Positions 1 to 7,722 of a stretch of 20,453 nt of DNA are shown here, in pieces. This stretch comes from DASPJL01 sp035628645 (GTDB taxonomy: Bacteria > Bacteroidota > Bacteroidia > Cytophagales > Cyclobacteriaceae). Below the pieces are notes generated by a model. It saw nothing but the letters and a program-made list of their open reading frames with translations, was not told where the DNA came from and did no database searches. Both the position numbers and the translations under genes were made by a program. The stretch spans positions 1-20,453 of the forward strand of contig DASPJL010000080.1 in assembly GCA_035628645.1 (NCBI GenBank), given 5' to 3'. Every line of letters begins with the position of its first letter. Position 1 is the first letter of the stretch.

Positions 1-848
1 TTAGATATAGAAGTTGTATTATCACTGCAGCCATAGGCAGTTGCAACAATCTGAGCATTGCCTGAATAGGCTGATTTCCAGGTTACATCAGCTGTATTTC
101 CTGTGGAAGCTATTGTTCCGGCAGCAGAGGGGCTAATACTCCAGGTATAGGCCTCAGTATTGGAAGAGGTGACTTTATATGTTGAGGTGATTTCTCCCTT
201 ACAAACTGTAGTCTGAGCTTGCGTAAAAACAGGAGCCGTAGGTGTATTAGGCTTAATGGTAACATCTATATATTTTTGAGTACTTCCACTAGTTCCGCAA
301 ATATTACTGACTATTAAATAATATCTTCCTGAGGACGTTGGGGAAAACTCCTTCTCCTCTGAAACAATACCACCATTTAATACCCATTTGTAACTAGTTC
401 CTCCCGATCCTTTTAATAAAAAACCAGGTAATGCTCCTTCGCAAACAGCAGTTGGATTTCCGTTTTGTGTACTTATGTTTGGAATGGGGGTTGCCAGAAC
501 TGTATAGGTTACACTTCTTTTAGGCCCCACGCAATTATTTTTTACCTCAGCTACTGAAAAGTTATAAATTCCGGGAGTATATTTTGAAAAATCAATTCTA
601 GACACATAAACAGTGGCATTAGAATTAGGACGCCCCTGGCTTGTAATAGTAACCGGAGAGCCATTAGCGTCAAACCATTTATGTGTTACTCCTACCTCGT
701 AATTAGATTGTGCAGTTAAAAATCCTGGCCCCGGACATCCTTGTGCTGGGAGAGAAGTAGGCGTATTGGTAGGACATTCGCTATAAACTTGAAAAGACAG
801 AGATAATACAACAAGTACATAGATAATAGTCTGTGTTCGTTTTTTCAT
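1..848 (-). CDS. Secreted protein with Ig/PKD-like domains, N-terminal part (C-terminus outside window)
   Basis: The frame is open from an ATG at 848 to the window edge (282 codons and two bases), so the C-terminus is missing. The N-terminus (MKKRTQTIIYVLVVLSLSF...) is a clear Sec signal peptide. Three beta-rich modules follow, at about residues 25-120, 125-200 and 205-282. Each starts near a cysteine and has W/Y-rich strands, and the last two look like the PKD/Ig-like repeats of Bacteroidota surface proteins (for example TYKWVLNGG and AYTWSISPS). The gene lies 21 bp downstream of the RHS-like gene in the same direction, so co-transcription is likely. In Bacteroidota, proteins with such leading PKD-like repeats often continue into DUF6443 and RHS/YD repeats. 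That continuation is inference, because only the leading modules are visible. No ribosome binding site is evident ahead of the start. Confidence 0.8.
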   Translation of the reverse strand, partial: MKKRTQTIIYVLVVLSLSFQVYSECPTNTPTSLPAQGCPGPGFLTAQSNYEVGVTHKWFDANGSPVTITSQGRPNSNATVYVSRIDFSKYTPGIYNFSVAEVKNNCVGPKRSVTYTVLATPIPNISTQNGNPTAVCEGALPGFLLKGSGGTSYKWVLNGGIVSEEKEFSPTSSGRYYLIVSNICGTSGSTQKYIDVTIKPNTPTAPVFTQAQTTVCKGEITSTYKVTSSNTEAYTWSISPSAAGTIASTGNTADVTWKSAYSGNAQIVATAYGCSDNTTSIS

Positions 849-869
849 ATAAAGGAAAGTCAAAAAAAA

Positions 870-3800
870 TTATTTAACCAAATAATTATAATGGTAAGCT
901 TTAAGGATATTCGCATCCAAATCCTTAATAGCTTTCAGCCTTCCGTGAGGATCATAATCATAAAAGCTTATTAAGTTATTTGGATCTGTAATAGAGCTGA
1001 TTCCTAAAAGAGGATTATAAGTATAGGTTGTCATTCGCGATTTTGTAGGATATAATCTTACCTCATCGATCTTATTTCCATTATTAGTCACTGTAATTTC
1101 AGTAGCTGAAGGAACTGTCCACTCATAATAATTCCAACCAGGTATCGCTGTTTTAGATTGACCATTTACTTTAATGGTTCCTGTGCCATTTGCCCATAAA
1201 GAAACTGTATAAGAGCCAAGGGGCAAATAAGATTTCTTTAAATGATATCCACTAGTAGTGGACGGATTTGTTATGCAACTCCTTCCGGTTTTGGAATCAT
1301 TATTTATATAGGTTGGAGAATATACGGTCCAACCACCATTCTCATCAGAACTTCCCTGTAGGTTTTCAGTTTCAAAGCTTGTATATGCTATTTGATTATG
1401 AGTAGCATTTATAACTTCCGCGACGGGTAAAGACTTATTATATCCCCATATATAGCTTGTTCGGGTATTTTCGATTATGGCATCATCCATTTGAGCAAAC
1501 TCTTCAATATTTCCCTCAGCGTTGAAATTAACAAACTTAAGCCGAGGTTTATATCTTGAATCTTTTTTTATAATCCCGGAACTAAGATAAGACGGAGTAA
1601 AAGAAGACAAGGGGATTGCTCCACTTTCAAATTGAAACACAGTATCAGCTGTTGGTTTGATATCAGAATTCAAATTCTCTTTAAAAGAGGTGAATAGTCC
1701 TGAAATAATTTCGGGATTTGTACCATTTATTTGTTTGAAACTGTACCTCTCAATTACTTTATTCTTAATATTCATATCATTCAGCTTTTTTAAGCTCCCT
1801 GTCAGAATATCAGCGCTTCCATAATCTAATGGATACTGTGTGCGGGTAATAATTTCTTCCCCTGGTTGGGAGGATGACTCAGTTAACTCTGTTGTTTGCC
1901 AATGACTTGAATTATATTTATATTTTTTATAATTCAAAACAAATTGGCTAGGATCAGTACTGTTATAGATAAATTCTTTTGATTCTGTAATCTTATATGC
2001 ACCCGTTGCTAAAGAGTACACACCATAAACATAATTAAGGTTCTCTTTTTCATGCTGGGTTTCAGCACAATATATTGAATACATGCAGGCACAAGCGCCG
2101 GCCAAATGAACTTTTAGACCGGAGTTCTGAAAGGTTTTATTTAAAACGGTATATGTGTTTTTTGTTTTAGTTAATAGATTCCCTTGGTTATCATATACTT
2201 TCTTTTCGGTTAGTGCTCCTCTTTGCCAATGGTAACTTTCCTTATAGAGAAGCCCTGTGGCCATGGGTCTTACTTCATCTTCTTTAGGTGTTCCCTCATC
2301 ATATATATATTCTATTTTCCCGACATTATCATCGTTGTTACCAAAATATTCAGCAACATATGGGTATATTACAATGGAGGCATCCCAGGGATCCTTTTCA
2401 AACAATGGGTCAGAACTTACCGTGCGTCGTCGATAGCTACCCGCTCCCTCTTGCATTCCAGCATCTCGCCAATTATAAACTGAAATATAATGGCCCTTTA
2501 AGCTTTTTACAAAATTTCTTTTCCCAAATCCATCTTCATTCTTTCCATACTTATAGGTTTTTATTAAGGGCAGGTTTAAGCCATCATGATAGCTTTTAAT
2601 TTGCTTTATTCTCAATCCACCAGCTAAAGCAGTATCCCCATTTGACTCCTTATATTTATTTATTTCAAAATCAAATTCTGTAAATCCGCCGGTAGGAAAA
2701 GTTATCTTCTTTAAAACTCCCTGCTTCATTAAGGTTGGATTAGATTCTTTTCCATCTTCCAGTTCTGTACCCACATATATGGTAGAATAGCCAGTTGGAG
2801 AATCTCCTGTATAATCATCGATTTTTGTCCTCGGAATAAGGGAAGTATTTGCTTTACCATTATAAAATCCCCAGTAATCTTTCCGTAAAGAACCTAAAGG
2901 CATGTCCCATGAAAAAGTATCCGTATAATATTCAAATTTATACTTTTCCTGGACCAGGTCATTTTTGTCCAATTTGTATAAATTATCCAATTTAAGTCTT
3001 AAACTTTCTACAGCAATACTTTTAAAATATGAATATATGAATTTATAGGTACTTACAATCTGATAAACTCCATTTTCGAGCGTGTAAATTTTAATCTGGT
3101 CGAGCCTGAACTTGTTATCCTCACCTCTTTCCGGAATAAATTCTATTTTCCCGTTTTCAAATAGTATTGTCTGAGGGATTAATTGATTTATTAAGGCTGG
3201 GTTGGGTATAGATCTATAGCTTCCCGGATTAGGATAATGTTTAATACAATTTTCTGGAGATTCATGGTCACTTTGTCTTCCGCAATAATTATTAACAACG
3301 TTATCAGTAATCATTACACTTTCTGAAAATTCGTTATTATTATAAGTATCGCCTTGCTGATACTGAAAAGAAATTTTATCGTCTGTTAAAGGAGCAGATA
3401 CTTCATTTAGCATCCATGCTACGTTTTTATATTCAGTTTCTTCGATGTAAACTTCGCCAGGATATTTTCTGCCAAAAACATATTTTGTCCCTCCCTCGTC
3501 ATAAATATCAAACCTGTTTATCCTCTTATTTTCAATTTCGTAGTCTATCCGGACCGCGCTTAAAGGAATTAGTGTAGGAAGCAAATTATCCCGGTTCAAA
3601 ACAAATTTGCCACTATTTCCACCGAAGGAGTAACTGAAAATATCTTGCTCCATATCCTTTTTTCCGGTCGCAATTAAATTAACGGTAGTAAAATCTCGAC
3701 AAACATCTAAACTTTTAAATAAGAAAGGTTTATCTTTATTATACAAAAATGTATCAACGGCAAATCCTTCGTCTTCGTCCGGAAGTCCTCTGATGTTTCT

Positions 3801-4106
3801 CGACACAACTCCTCCCGTATTTAAGCTCCAGCCTAAGCCCACCCAGCTTGCTTTATCAGTATACCTGATTCCAGATGCATGATAAGTTAAAGTAATAGGC
3901 AAACTTAATTCCCCACTTTTTACCTCATAAATAGGAATAGATATATCAGGAAGACCTGTGAATAAGTTAACTGAATAATCTCCATATCTTCCAAGAGAAG
4001 CCGTGTTAGGCGAAGTAGGAATTATTTTGGGAGGTTCTGATTGAGAATACAACTTAAAAAACACAAAAAGGGAAAGCAATACGCTCCCAAAAAAATTTCT
4101 CTTCAT
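870..4106 (-). CDS. RHS/YD-repeat-like secreted surface protein, 1078 aa
   Basis: A signal peptide (MKRNFFGSVLLSLFVFFKLYSQS) is followed by the N-terminal block typical of Bacteroidota RHS-like proteins at about residues 30-110: SLGRYGDYSVNLFTG, PDISIPIYEV, LPITLTYHASGI and VGLGWSLNTGGVVSR. The long middle part (about 150-880) is Tyr/Asn/Gly-rich beta sequence with poorly conserved strand repeats. Residues about 905-1010 look like a jelly-roll, carbohydrate-binding-like module (GGWTVYSPTY, GYHLKKSYL, YTVSLWANGTG, NYYEWTVPS). One good YD repeat (DYDPHGRLKAIKDLDANI) closes the protein. There is no RHS core or toxin tip, so this is not a complete polymorphic toxin. It was probably exported, and the role is unknown; it may act with the downstream Ig/PKD protein 21 bp away. 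Assignment to the RHS-like class is firm, the function is not. Confidence 0.85.
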   Translation of the reverse strand: MKRNFFGSVLLSLFVFFKLYSQSEPPKIIPTSPNTASLGRYGDYSVNLFTGLPDISIPIYEVKSGELSLPITLTYHASGIRYTDKASWVGLGWSLNTGGVVSRNIRGLPDEDEGFAVDTFLYNKDKPFLFKSLDVCRDFTTVNLIATGKKDMEQDIFSYSFGGNSGKFVLNRDNLLPTLIPLSAVRIDYEIENKRINRFDIYDEGGTKYVFGRKYPGEVYIEETEYKNVAWMLNEVSAPLTDDKISFQYQQGDTYNNNEFSESVMITDNVVNNYCGRQSDHESPENCIKHYPNPGSYRSIPNPALINQLIPQTILFENGKIEFIPERGEDNKFRLDQIKIYTLENGVYQIVSTYKFIYSYFKSIAVESLRLKLDNLYKLDKNDLVQEKYKFEYYTDTFSWDMPLGSLRKDYWGFYNGKANTSLIPRTKIDDYTGDSPTGYSTIYVGTELEDGKESNPTLMKQGVLKKITFPTGGFTEFDFEINKYKESNGDTALAGGLRIKQIKSYHDGLNLPLIKTYKYGKNEDGFGKRNFVKSLKGHYISVYNWRDAGMQEGAGSYRRRTVSSDPLFEKDPWDASIVIYPYVAEYFGNNDDNVGKIEYIYDEGTPKEDEVRPMATGLLYKESYHWQRGALTEKKVYDNQGNLLTKTKNTYTVLNKTFQNSGLKVHLAGACACMYSIYCAETQHEKENLNYVYGVYSLATGAYKITESKEFIYNSTDPSQFVLNYKKYKYNSSHWQTTELTESSSQPGEEIITRTQYPLDYGSADILTGSLKKLNDMNIKNKVIERYSFKQINGTNPEIISGLFTSFKENLNSDIKPTADTVFQFESGAIPLSSFTPSYLSSGIIKKDSRYKPRLKFVNFNAEGNIEEFAQMDDAIIENTRTSYIWGYNKSLPVAEVINATHNQIAYTSFETENLQGSSDENGGWTVYSPTYINNDSKTGRSCITNPSTTSGYHLKKSYLPLGSYTVSLWANGTGTIKVNGQSKTAIPGWNYYEWTVPSATEITVTNNGNKIDEVRLYPTKSRMTTYTYNPLLGISSITDPNNLISFYDYDPHGRLKAIKDLDANILKAYHYNYLVK

Positions 4107-4605
4107 ATTTTTATTATTAATACTTAAATATTTATACTAGGTCTTTTCTTCAGTTCAAACTTTTTAAAGAAAAACATTTATTGGATTACCCTTGTAAATT
4201 CCAAAAGTCCAATTATCATTATAGTCGTGTCACCATGATGTCTTTGTACATTTTTAATCCTTTTGAACCGAAGGTAATACACTAAAATATTACATGCAAA
4301 TAAAAAAATATTATTTTGAAATCACCAGATTATTTAGAATCAACACCTAAAGTAAATATCATATTTTCAATACGTTAACTTGAAGATTAGTTAATAAAAA
4401 AATATTATCTACAAAAATATTTACTTTTCCCAATATAGGAATTAAGAAATAGTTGACTTTAATTCCTAATTATTACACAAGAATCTATTGGCAATAAAAC
4501 TCAAATTAATAACCTCTCGTAATAGGCTTTTTTCAATTATTACCGATGTAGCCTCTATCATAATAAACATTTGTTTCATCGCCCCCAAACCACCACTCAA
4601 CCCTT
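4107..4605. other. AT-rich intergenic gap, 499 bp, no gene seen
   Basis: This stretch separates two minus-strand genes. It is very AT-rich, especially 4290-4450 with runs such as ttaataaaaaaatatt. I found no convincing reading frame: the small plus-strand frames here lack a plausible start context and any recognisable sequence. It should hold the promoter of the RHS-like operon, read leftwards. One match to the -7 consensus TAnnTTTG on the minus strand lies at 4412-4419, but it has no partner TTG at a fitting distance and would give a leader of about 300 nt, so I do not call it. Confidence 0.6.
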
Positions 4606-5058
4606 TTATTTACCCCGTAATCTTGCCAGTAGATTTCTCCAATTCGATCTTAATTTGTCAAATATTATTACTCTTCCGTCCCGCATATCATTGCCTTTTT
4701 TAATGGAATTCACCTTGAAATTTACCTTACCTTCCGTCAATTTTTCCAACTGCACACCTTCCGCCCTGGCTTTCCGCATATATTCTGTAATAGCTGCTGT
4801 ATAAGCATTAGGAAGTTTAAGTTTCTTGGCTACTTTTTGGTAATACGCCTTTCGCTCGGGAATGAGCATCTGTGCTTTCGAATACGCAGCAGCCTCTCTG
4901 AATTTTCCTCTGGTTTTCTTTTGGGCAGAAGAGCTTTTCCTATTATAGCCGGCATTGTAAGAGACTATCGTTTCTCCATTTACCTGCCTGAAAACAAGGT
5001 CTTTCCCTAATACACCCTTTAATCCATTAAGTGGTGAATTTGTTACAAGTCTGGCCAT
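4606..5058 (-). CDS. Conserved hypothetical basic protein, 150 aa
   Basis: The frame could begin at 5115, but the start at 5058 (MARLVTNSPLNGLKGVLG) is preferred, since the 19 upstream residues include a run of lysines encoded across the likely promoter. The protein is small, rich in Lys/Arg (YNRKSSSAQKKTRGKFREAA), and has no signal peptide or membrane segment. It reminds me of a small Bacteroidota family with the pattern N-P-x-x-G-x-x-G-x-x-G-x-x-x-V-F-R-Q near the start, followed by an A-x-x-Y-A/S-K-x-x-M helix and L-P-N-A-Y-T-A-A. This is recall, not a search. No function is known to me. The basic charge would fit binding of nucleic acid or a phage or surface-related role, but nothing proves it. 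It stands alone between two long gaps. It could be a horizontally shared orphan. Confidence 0.75.
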   Translation of the reverse strand: MARLVTNSPLNGLKGVLGKDLVFRQVNGETIVSYNAGYNRKSSSAQKKTRGKFREAAAYSKAQMLIPERKAYYQKVAKKLKLPNAYTAAITEYMRKARAEGVQLEKLTEGKVNFKVNSIKKGNDMRDGRVIIFDKLRSNWRNLLARLRGK

Positions 5059-5075
5059 AATTTTTCTTTTTTTTT

Positions 5076-5100
5076 CAAAGGTAAAAATAAGTGGTTGCAA
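5076..5100 (-). promoter_or_regulatory. Candidate promoter of the 150-aa hypothetical gene
   Basis: On the minus strand TACCTTTG (5076-5083) matches the Bacteroidota -7 consensus TAnnTTTG, 17 bp before the ATG at 5058. A TTG lies at 5098-5100, with 14 bp between the boxes, which is shorter than the usual 17-23 bp. The short spacing makes the call weak. It does support the shorter start for the gene. Confidence 0.3.
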
Positions 5101-5117
5101 CGAGCCTTCAACCACTT
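5089..5117. repeat. Perfect 9-bp inverted repeat upstream of the hypothetical gene
   Basis: AAGTGGTTG (5089-5097) and CAACCACTT (5109-5117) can form a 9-bp stem with an 11-nt loop. The minus-strand side continues ATTTTT, and the plus-strand side continues GTTTTT, so it could work as a terminator in either direction. It also overlaps the TTG box of the candidate promoter, so an operator is possible. No gene upstream clearly needs a terminator here. Confidence 0.45.
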
Positions 5118-5627
5118 GTTTTTCTTCATAAAGAAATCTTCCGGATAAGATGCTTCTTTTTCTTACTGGATATTTGTAAAATTATACTGGTAACAATTCT
5201 AAACTTGTATAGTAATTTCATCAAGGGACATTTCCGCTTCACGGCATCGAGTAAAATAGCCCTTTGTCATTTATTGCTTATGTATAGACTCAGTATATCT
5301 TCGGTTTAGTTTCGGAGTTCCTCCACACTTCTTCCACTCTTTCTCCACTCTCACTCCAGTCTTTTGGTAGTAAAAAAGGATAGATTTTTATTGCTTGGGT
5401 CTTATTATTAGAAAGGAAAGTAAATGTAATCAAAGTACCAGATTTTTTCCATATTTCAGAACTAAAAACTTCAGCCCTCTCCCTTCCTCTTCCTTCGTCC
5501 ATCCTAATTTCCTAAATATTAATAAAAGTTGCTGCTCAAGTTTGAATTATCTTATTTTTAAATTCGTTCCTCATTTTAAAGCAACGAATGCTTCTTATTT
5601 ATTAAATTTGAATTTTATCGAGAGGGA
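5118..5627. other. Intergenic gap, 510 bp, no gene seen
   Basis: This gap lies between divergently transcribed genes, the hypothetical on the left and the M16 peptidase on the right. A 70-residue minus-strand frame at 5290-5502 has Glu/Ser/Arg-rich low-complexity sequence and no family features, so I treat it as chance. The DNA at 5320-5370 is a CT-rich near-repeat of the type tccactctttctccactctc. A second possible stem (AAGAAATCTT at 5131-5140 against AAGAT-gc-TTCTT at 5147-5158, then Ts) may be a terminator or noise. Confidence 0.5.
5603..5610 (+). promoter_or_regulatory. Possible -7 box of the M16 peptidase gene
   Basis: TAAATTTG fits TAnnTTTG and sits 17 bp before the ATG at 5628. I see no good TTG/TTTG 17-23 bp further upstream, so this is only a half site. 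A purine-rich stretch, gagaggga at 5619-5626, lies directly in front of the start and could act as a ribosome binding site. Confidence 0.25.
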
Positions 5628-6869
5628 ATGAAGGAATACGAACTCTATACTTTATCTAACGGAATAAGAGTTGTACATAAACAAGTTACCAATACACGAA
5701 TAGCGCACTGTGGATTTATACTTGATATTGGTAGCCGTGACGAAAAACCTGATCAGCAAGGGTTAGCTCATTTTTGGGAACACATGGCTTTTAAAGGCAC
5801 TCAAAAGAGAAAAGCCTTCCACATATTAAACCGGCTGGAAACTGTAGGCGGTGAACTAAATGCCTATACTACAAAAGAAAAGATCTGCTTCTATGCCTCG
5901 GTGCTTGACAATTTCTTTGAAAATGCTCTTGAACTTTTAACAGACATCACTTTCGACTCCATTTTTCCTGAAAAACAAATCGAAAGGGAGCGCAACGTGA
6001 TACTGGAAGAAATGTCGATGTACCATGATGCGCCGGAAGATGCCATACAGGATGAATTTGATAACATTGTTTTTAAGAACCATCCGCTGGGAAATAATAT
6101 TTTAGGAACGGCAGAAAGCGTGCGGTCTTTCCATAGGGATGACTTCAAGAAATTCATTTTTGAAAACCTGGATACTGAAAAGGTGGTCTTTTCATGTGTA
6201 GCAAATCTACCCTTATCAAAAGTGGTAAAGCTTCTTGAAAAACATGTAAAAGACATTGCGAGATATTCTGCAAAAAGGGATCGGTTGCTTTTCACACAAT
6301 ACTTGCCGGATAAGGTGCTGAACAAAAGGCAAATCTCCCAGGCACATTGTGCAATAGGCAAAACCGCTTATTCCATCGTTAATGAAAATCGGCTTCCATT
6401 CTTTATGCTGGTGAATATCCTGGGAGGCCCCGGCATGAATTCACGATTGAACCTTGCCTTGCGGGAAAAACATGGTTTTGTTTACTCTATTGATGCCAAT
6501 TATACGCCATTTATAGATACCGGACTCTTCGGGATTTATTTTGGGACAGAAAAAAAACAACTCGACAAAAGTATCCAGTTGGTTTTAAGGGAAGTAAAAA
6601 AGCTTAGAGAGGTACAATTGGGAACCTTGCAACTTCACCGAGGCAAGGAACAACTTATGGGCCAACTGGCCATGGCGGAGGAAAGCAATCTTAATTTTAT
6701 GTTAATGATGGGAAAAAGCATGCTTGACCTGGATAAGATCGAGCCTTTAAATGAAATATTTTCTGAAATAAAGAACATTACTTCTAAAAAGCTTTTGGAC
6801 ATTGCAAACGAAAGTCTCCAGGAAAATGATCTGAGTATTTTAACCTTTCTACCGCAAAAGGCATCATAA
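5628..6869 (+). CDS. M16 family zinc peptidase (pitrilysin / processing-peptidase-like), 413 aa
   Basis: This is a metallopeptidase of the M16B type, a paired two-domain fold that degrades or processes peptides. The inverted zinc motif HxxEH is intact (His48, Glu51, His52 in HFWEH), and the third ligand fits Glu128 in VILEEM, 75 residues after His52. The C-terminal half carries the usual R...Y pair (REKHGFVYSI, about residues 282-291). Length fits the single-chain 400-450 aa group, which acts as a homodimer. No signal peptide is visible, so it is probably cytoplasmic, although some relatives are exported. The ATG at 5628 places LSNGIRVV at the expected distance from the N-terminus. The gene is followed by a 143-bp gap and then the methyltransferase gene on the same strand. 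The substrate is not known. Confidence 0.93.
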   Translation: MKEYELYTLSNGIRVVHKQVTNTRIAHCGFILDIGSRDEKPDQQGLAHFWEHMAFKGTQKRKAFHILNRLETVGGELNAYTTKEKICFYASVLDNFFENALELLTDITFDSIFPEKQIERERNVILEEMSMYHDAPEDAIQDEFDNIVFKNHPLGNNILGTAESVRSFHRDDFKKFIFENLDTEKVVFSCVANLPLSKVVKLLEKHVKDIARYSAKRDRLLFTQYLPDKVLNKRQISQAHCAIGKTAYSIVNENRLPFFMLVNILGGPGMNSRLNLALREKHGFVYSIDANYTPFIDTGLFGIYFGTEKKQLDKSIQLVLREVKKLREVQLGTLQLHRGKEQLMGQLAMAEESNLNFMLMMGKSMLDLDKIEPLNEIFSEIKNITSKKLLDIANESLQENDLSILTFLPQKAS

Positions 6870-7012
6870 TCGGTTTAAACAAAGAGAATCAAAATTTAAA
6901 AAATAATTCTTCAGAAGGTTTTCGCAAAAGACAATGAGAAGCTAAAATCTTCATTATTATAAAAATAAAACCCAACGTAAGAAGAAAGGAAACCTGTATC
7001 CAAAACTATTCG

Positions 7013-7651
7013 ATGGAAATAATACCCAAACCTATAGAAGATTATTTGCTGGCAAACATTCCTGAGGAGCTTCCTGTTCTCAAAAAAATCAACAGAGATA
7101 CCTATGCTGAAGTTTTGATGCCAAGGATGCTTTCAGGTCATTACCAGGGAAGGCTGCTTTCTATGTTTTCTAAAATGATAAGACCTGAAAATATCCTTGA
7201 AATAGGTACCTTTACCGGCTATTCTGCAATTTGCCTGGCAGAAGGGCTTCAGGAAAGCGGAAAGCTTTACACCATTGATATAAATGAGGAGCTTGAAGCA
7301 AGGGTAAGGGGATATTTTAAAGAAGCGGGGTTAGACAACAAAATTGAATATTTAATTGGAAATGCCCTGGAAATCATTCCGTCCCTGAATATTAACTTTG
7401 ATTTGGTTTTCGTTGATGCCGACAAGGCAAATTATTCCAATTATTTTGACCTGGTAATAAATAAGGTGAAAAAAGGAGGAATAATAATAGCAGATAATGT
7501 TCTTTGGAGCGGAAAAGTAATTCAGGAGGGAAAGCTTGACAAAGACACAGAAAAAATATTAAATTTTAACAAAAAAATTCAGGACCATCCTGAAGTAGAA
7601 AACCTGATCCTTCCTGTAAGGGATGGATTAATGGTTATGAGAAAGCTATAA
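7013..7651 (+). CDS. Class I SAM-dependent O-methyltransferase (family 3, COG4122-like)
   Basis: The 212-aa protein is the size of the caffeoyl-CoA O-methyltransferase/COMT-like family found across bacteria. SAM motif I is ILEIGTFTGYSA (about residues 61-72). The acidic residue that ends strand beta2 is in LYTIDINEE, and the metal/catalytic block is VFVDADKANYSNYFD (about 130-145), with IIADNVLWSGKV (about 157-168) supplying further metal-side residues. Family members transfer methyl groups to catechol-type hydroxyls with a divalent cation. The bacterial substrate is mostly unknown, so I give no symbol. It lies 71 bp before the lytic transglycosylase gene on the same strand, and the two may form one transcript; this pairing is inference. 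A purine-rich element (gaagaaagga) lies about 22 bp before the start, too far for a normal ribosome site. Confidence 0.9.
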   Translation: MEIIPKPIEDYLLANIPEELPVLKKINRDTYAEVLMPRMLSGHYQGRLLSMFSKMIRPENILEIGTFTGYSAICLAEGLQESGKLYTIDINEELEARVRGYFKEAGLDNKIEYLIGNALEIIPSLNINFDLVFVDADKANYSNYFDLVINKVKKGGIIIADNVLWSGKVIQEGKLDKDTEKILNFNKKIQDHPEVENLILPVRDGLMVMRKL

Positions 7652-7722
7652 TTTCAATAATATCATTGGCTTATCCTCAATAAATTCAAAGCAAATACCA
7701 ATAGTATAGTATTATAAATGTT

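Noticed and set aside
4107..4605. Possible small RNA or CRISPR-like structure in the AT-rich gap
   Set aside because: No regular repeat-spacer pattern, no stable GC stem and no clear promoter-terminator pair.
4488..4804. Two plus-strand frames opposite and upstream of the 150-aa hypothetical gene
   Set aside because: They overlap a better minus-strand gene, and their hydrophobic sequence looks like an antisense by-product.
5059..5115. Longer start for the 150-aa hypothetical protein
   Set aside because: The 19 extra residues run through the -7 box candidate and the hairpin, and MARLVTNSPLNG fits the expected N-terminus.
5290..5502. Minus-strand frame of 70 codons in the gap before the M16 peptidase gene
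   Set aside because: Low-complexity Glu/Arg/Ser-rich sequence over a CT-rich repeat, no start context, no family features.
5891..6361. Minus-strand frame of 156 codons inside the M16 peptidase gene
   Set aside because: It is antisense to a well-conserved zinc peptidase and has no features of its own.
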